A stretch of 64,000 bases of DNA, from contig NC_061804.1 in assembly GCF_021462225.1 (NCBI RefSeq), positions 6,866,740 through 6,930,739 of the forward strand, written 5' to 3'. Shown piece after piece: positions 60,715 to 64,000 of the stretch (its first letter is position 1; each line of letters starts with the position of its first letter). Below the pieces are notes generated by a model. It had not been told where the DNA came from, did no database searches, and saw nothing but the letters and a program-made list of their open reading frames with translations. A program made the translations under genes and the position numbers. Source of the DNA: Girardinichthys multiradiatus. Lineage: Eukaryota > Chordata > Actinopteri > Cyprinodontiformes > Goodeidae.

Positions 60715-63114
60715 GTAAGAACACTGTGTTCTGTTTATGTACTGAAATCTACCTTAAAGCAAAATGTTGACCTCCGTCTCCTCAGCTGCAGTTGATCTGC
60801 TGATGTTTACTGGGTCCCGCACGTCGTCTGCTGCTTTAACCGTCAGGCCTTATGTAGGACAGCACTGTTGGCCCAAAATCATCTTCCAGCGGTGTCGCAG
60901 TTTATTCTAACGCATCTTCTTTGCTTTGTTTCAAGGAACACTCACTGTTGCTAAATCTCGTTGTTTTTTTGTTTTTTTTGTGGGTTCGTAAACCGTTCCA
61001 GTGCTACCAGTTGAAATTGTTCCCGATGCCAGTTATGGATTCTTACAGCGTGATAACTTTCAATGAAAACACCCCAGTTTCACAGTATTTACACAAACAT
61101 GATTTCTGTGAAGAACTTTAGTTATTCATTCTCTCGCTAAAACAATGCAACATCATTATTTCAGTTTCAATTTGTGCAAATCAACAACAGACACTCATTC
61201 AAACGATTATTGATCAAAAAGACATTTTTTAGAGCCTTTATTGTCTTGCAGCGGGGAAATTCAGCTGTGTCAGCAGCCAAGTAAAAGGCAAGGAGGCATT
61301 CTGAATGCTGAGGAGGAAATGAAGGATGTTGAGCAGGGATGCATGTAAACATCTCTAGGACTAGACCTGTTATGTACCTTTGTTAAGCATGGCATAATCA
61401 GATGAATGAAATGTGCAAGCAGCTAAGTAGAGTGATTTGGAAACTTGCAAAAAGTGCATTTGTAACAGTTGGGGGGGGAAAAAACAACAGCACAATCCAA
61501 AAAGATGGAAAAACTACAAAAGCCGTCTTATTAGTCGGGGTGTCTTCCGGCTCTCAGTTGTGTAACAGACTTGTCACTCTGTTTTCCAACTGTAGTTTTT
61601 ATATTTTATTTCGGCTGCGTCGAGGTCTAGCCTCTCTATATTCTCTACAGTGTTCCCTTAATATTAGTGGTGGGTTGTGCTTCTTTAGTTTCCGCAGCAT
61701 CACTGTTCTTGTTTGTTGCAAATGGAAATACGTTTGCCTTGAATGCACGTATGTGAAGTTGTAGCAGCCGTCTTTTAGCCAAATGTCGGACACTGTATTG
61801 TAACTAGGGTTGGGAATCGTTTGAATTCGAACGATTCCGGTCCTTTATGATTCTTCATTCCGATTCTTTTAACAGACATGTTTTAAAAAAAAACAAAAAA
61901 AAAAAACGTACATGGTTGAAGTGAGATAGCTTACCAGAAAAGGTCCGAACTTCTATGTGAATTTTCATTCTATGAACGTTTTACTTTTTATGAACTTTAC
62001 TATGAATTTCTCACAGCAATTTCAGGTCGTTTGTCTATGAAAAAAAAAAAAAAAAAAAAAATACATGGGCTAACGTTAGCTGGGTATTTGTATTTGAGTT
62101 GACCCATCGAGCAGGACTTGTTAGTTGCCTCGATGTTTTATAGTTTTAGGTACCTGATTGTGACTGCGGTGCTAGGCTGGGTGTCTGAACCAGAGGAAGG
62201 CCAGTGCTGCACCATCTTCTTCTACACCATGAATCCAGAGATGTTTAATGATCATGTTGTTCGTTCTCCATCCTTTGCACGATATAATCTCACTGGTCAT
62301 TTGTTTTTTTGTTTTTTCAAAGTTAAGCCACCGACACACACTGTCCATGGTTATTCACACACTTCCTGCAGATTTTTCTTCGCTGGTGTTTGACGGTTTC
62401 TTTTTCTTCTGGGAGAATCGTAATAATCGTCCAGGTTTCTATCGATGCTTGAGATTCGATGCCCAACCCTAGTTGTAACAGTGCTCCATACATCCAGGGA
62501 AAATTACAGTCACTAAAGAACTTTTTCTGGCATCTCATTGAAAGGACCTTAAGTCACAGGATGATCCGTATGATGGAAAGTTTTAGTGGTCTCAAAACTG
62601 GAACTTTTAAAAATCTTTGGTATACCTTAATGTCATAAAAAAATATGGTTACAATGTTTTCTGGTATATATTGTGATAAAGATCTAAACATTTTAGAGCC
62701 AGGAAATGTTTAACTGCATTCAGTCTGGAGCCTTAAAAACACAGTTAATGTTCTAAAAATAAAAGTCACCCATTATCACAAAAATGATTGGTTATGATCA
62801 CTGATTTGTTTTTCCTAGTGTATTCTAAACCATAAGATATTGCATTAGCTGATAAGGAATTTGTGAATTAATTTGTTTATTTGACACAGACATAGACAAA
62901 ATAGAATAGTTGACCGACAATAATGAGTTATCCAACTCTTTATCTACTAAACTACTGGTACCACACAGTGAGCTACTCTTTACAGGAAGTGTCACAGATG
63001 AAGTGGAAGTATGACAGCAGATTTTCAAAAGAGCTGTTTGTCAGAATATACAGTTTTCTATGAAAGACCTCGAAGACACTAGATAATCTAAAGATGCATC
63101 TCTTGACCTTTCAG
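60715..63114 (+). other. SAP30L intron 1
   Basis: Phase-0 intron of 2400 bp with GTAAGA donor and TTTCAG acceptor. It contains a hAT-type MITE (61805-62471) and an A-rich tract at about 62040-62062. The rest is single-copy-looking AT-rich sequence without recognisable coding potential. Confidence 0.9.
61805..62471. mobile_element. Non-autonomous hAT-type DNA transposon (MITE) in intron 1
   Basis: The 667-bp element is bounded by inverted ends TAGGGTTGGG at 61805 and CCCAACCCTA ending at 62471, with imperfect inverted similarity extending inward through ATCG-rich sequence. It is flanked by ATTGTAAC (61797-61804) and GTTGTAAC (62472-62479), an 8-bp target-site duplication with one mismatch. 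An 8-bp duplication and this terminal motif are the hallmarks of hAT elements. There is no transposase ORF inside, so it was mobilised in trans. Confidence 0.85.
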
Positions 63115-63237
63115 GTGCGGCATCTCTACATCTGTGACTTCCACAAGAATTTCATCCAGAGTGTCCGCAACAAGAGAAAGAGGAAGACCAGTGATGATGG
63201 AGGGGAATCCCCTGATCACGATGTGGAGGTGCCTGAG
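63115..63237 (+). CDS. SAP30L: SAP30L coding exon 2: zinc module end and basic NLS
   Basis: Exon 2 encodes residues 63-103. It opens with VRHLYICDFHKNFIQSVRN. Cys69 and His72 supply the last two ligands of the C2CH zinc module begun in exon 1. The basic run NKRKRK (about residues 81-86) matches the nuclear and nucleolar localisation and phosphoinositide-binding region known in this family, and an acidic stretch (SDDGGESPDHD) follows. The 5' boundary is TTTCAG at 63109-63114, and the 3' boundary is PE followed by GTAAGC at 63238. Both ends are phase 0 (123 nt, 41 codons). DFHKNF and KRKRKTSDD favour SAP30L over SAP30. The next expected residues (VDLFQLQ) are not found before 64000. Confidence 0.95.
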
Positions 63238-64000
63238 GTAAGCAGAGTAAAAAAAACCAGTCAGCAGCACCACGCCACCTGACGTGTGCAGTCGCTGCTC
63301 TGCTCCTAAATGTTGCTTCATTTCAGCATGAGCACACTACAGTTACAGACCCGGGATTTGATTCAGTGCATCTTTGTGGTGTGCCATATAGTTGCCATGA
63401 TGCATATTATTGGAAGTAGTAGAAACATATTTACAATAAATAAAAGTTTGGTTTTTAAGATGAACATTTCAGTTCCAGTTTCTGAGAGAAACACCGCACA
63501 AAACCATGTAAAACTACCATATACGCAGAGAAGACCAATAACTGAAGTATTTTTCAGTCAAGGCGGGATATACTCTGATATACTAATATGCGACGTAAGG
63601 AAAGTACCCCTTTTGTTTCTAGGATTTTATGTATCAGTACAAAAACACCAGGTCCTGTCCAGGTTCCTAAAACAATCAAATTCCACTTTGTCGTTATTTA
63701 TTAAACGTAAATGAAGTTAAAACATAAAAGAAATTGAACTTCATTAATTCACAGAGAGAAAAAATGTTCACAATTGGAGAACATGTAAGAGACACACTAG
63801 TCTAAGTGGAGACATCCCTGCAAATTTAGCCCAGGGTCAGAGCGTGCAATGCTCAGGGAAATGACAAAACCCCAGTAGCTCCATCCCAGAATCTACAGGC
63901 CTCAGCATGTTAAATGTTAGAGTTCATAACAGGGCAAAAAAGCCTGAATACGTGTTTTCATTTGTTTGGATGAGTTGAAAGAGAAACCCTCTTCTCTCTA
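63238..64000 (+). other. SAP30L intron 2 (partial)
   Basis: The intron begins with the GTAAGC donor. No exon encoding the conserved VDLFQLQ continuation is visible to the end of the window. The sequence is AT-rich and I recognise no repeat. Confidence 0.75.

Larger units (their letters stand above)
60529..64000 (+). other. SAP30L: SAP30L gene span (5' part; continues past window)
   Basis: Gene-level entry for the left part of SAP30L on the + strand. Two coding exons are in view (60529-60714 and 63115-63237), both in phase 0 and separated by a 2400-bp intron with a GTAAGA donor and a TTTCAG acceptor. After exon 2 a GTAAGC donor opens intron 2, which runs off the window. Together the two exons give 103 residues of a protein that is about 180 residues long in vertebrates, so the Sin3-binding C-terminal half is missing here. 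Nothing upstream in the window looks like a neighbouring host gene, so SAP30L seems to sit at the edge of a repeat-rich gene desert. Confidence 0.93.

Noticed and set aside
63310..63714. 134-codon ORF after SAP30L exon 2
   Set aside because: Lies in intron 2, does not match the conserved SAP30L continuation.

Overview
This window is AT-rich vertebrate nuclear DNA, most likely from a ray-finned (teleost) fish. Three things support that: exons of one conserved vertebrate gene with consensus GT-AG splice sites, many transposon families typical of fish (Tc1/mariner, Rex1/CR1- and L2-like LINEs, hAT MITEs, TGTCA...TGACA LTRs), and long GATA, GGAT and GT microsatellites. I cannot name the species.

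The only protein-coding host gene I can support is at the right end. It is the start of SAP30L, a subunit of the Sin3 histone-deacetylase complex, on the + strand: a CpG-rich promoter and 5' leader (about 59940-60528), coding exon 1 (60529-60714), a 2.4-kb intron carrying a hAT-type MITE, and coding exon 2 (63115-63237). The remaining exons lie beyond position 64000. The first two exons encode the C2CH zinc-binding module and the basic nuclear-localisation segment.

Positions 1-59900 form a gene-poor stretch. Left part (1-9500): a pyrimidine-rich region with an array of small hairpin repeats, a solo LTR at 4223-4812, and LINE or SINE-like debris. Middle-left (10000-24000): L2-like LINE 3' ends in both orientations, two related 1.2-1.5-kb LTR-like repeats in the same orientation, a Rex1-like LINE split by another repeat, a GC-box cluster, and a tRNA-like pseudogene. 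Middle (25000-36000): LTR-like copies on opposite strands and a truncated Tc1 element. Middle-right (36000-50200): two solo LTRs with matching 5-bp target-site duplications, a 234-bp near-perfect palindrome, two decayed Tc1 copies, and one full-length Tc1-like element with about 250-bp inverted repeats. Right (53000-59800): an internally deleted Tc1 relic, a duplicated minisatellite-like unit, and a perfect GATA array of about 200 bp just upstream of the SAP30L CpG region.

I found no operon, CRISPR array or novel multi-gene system. The more unusual observations are the 113-bp-arm palindrome, the hairpin array at 1.2-1.95 kb, the long-TIR Tc1 element, the nested insertions, and the GATA tract beside the SAP30L promoter.
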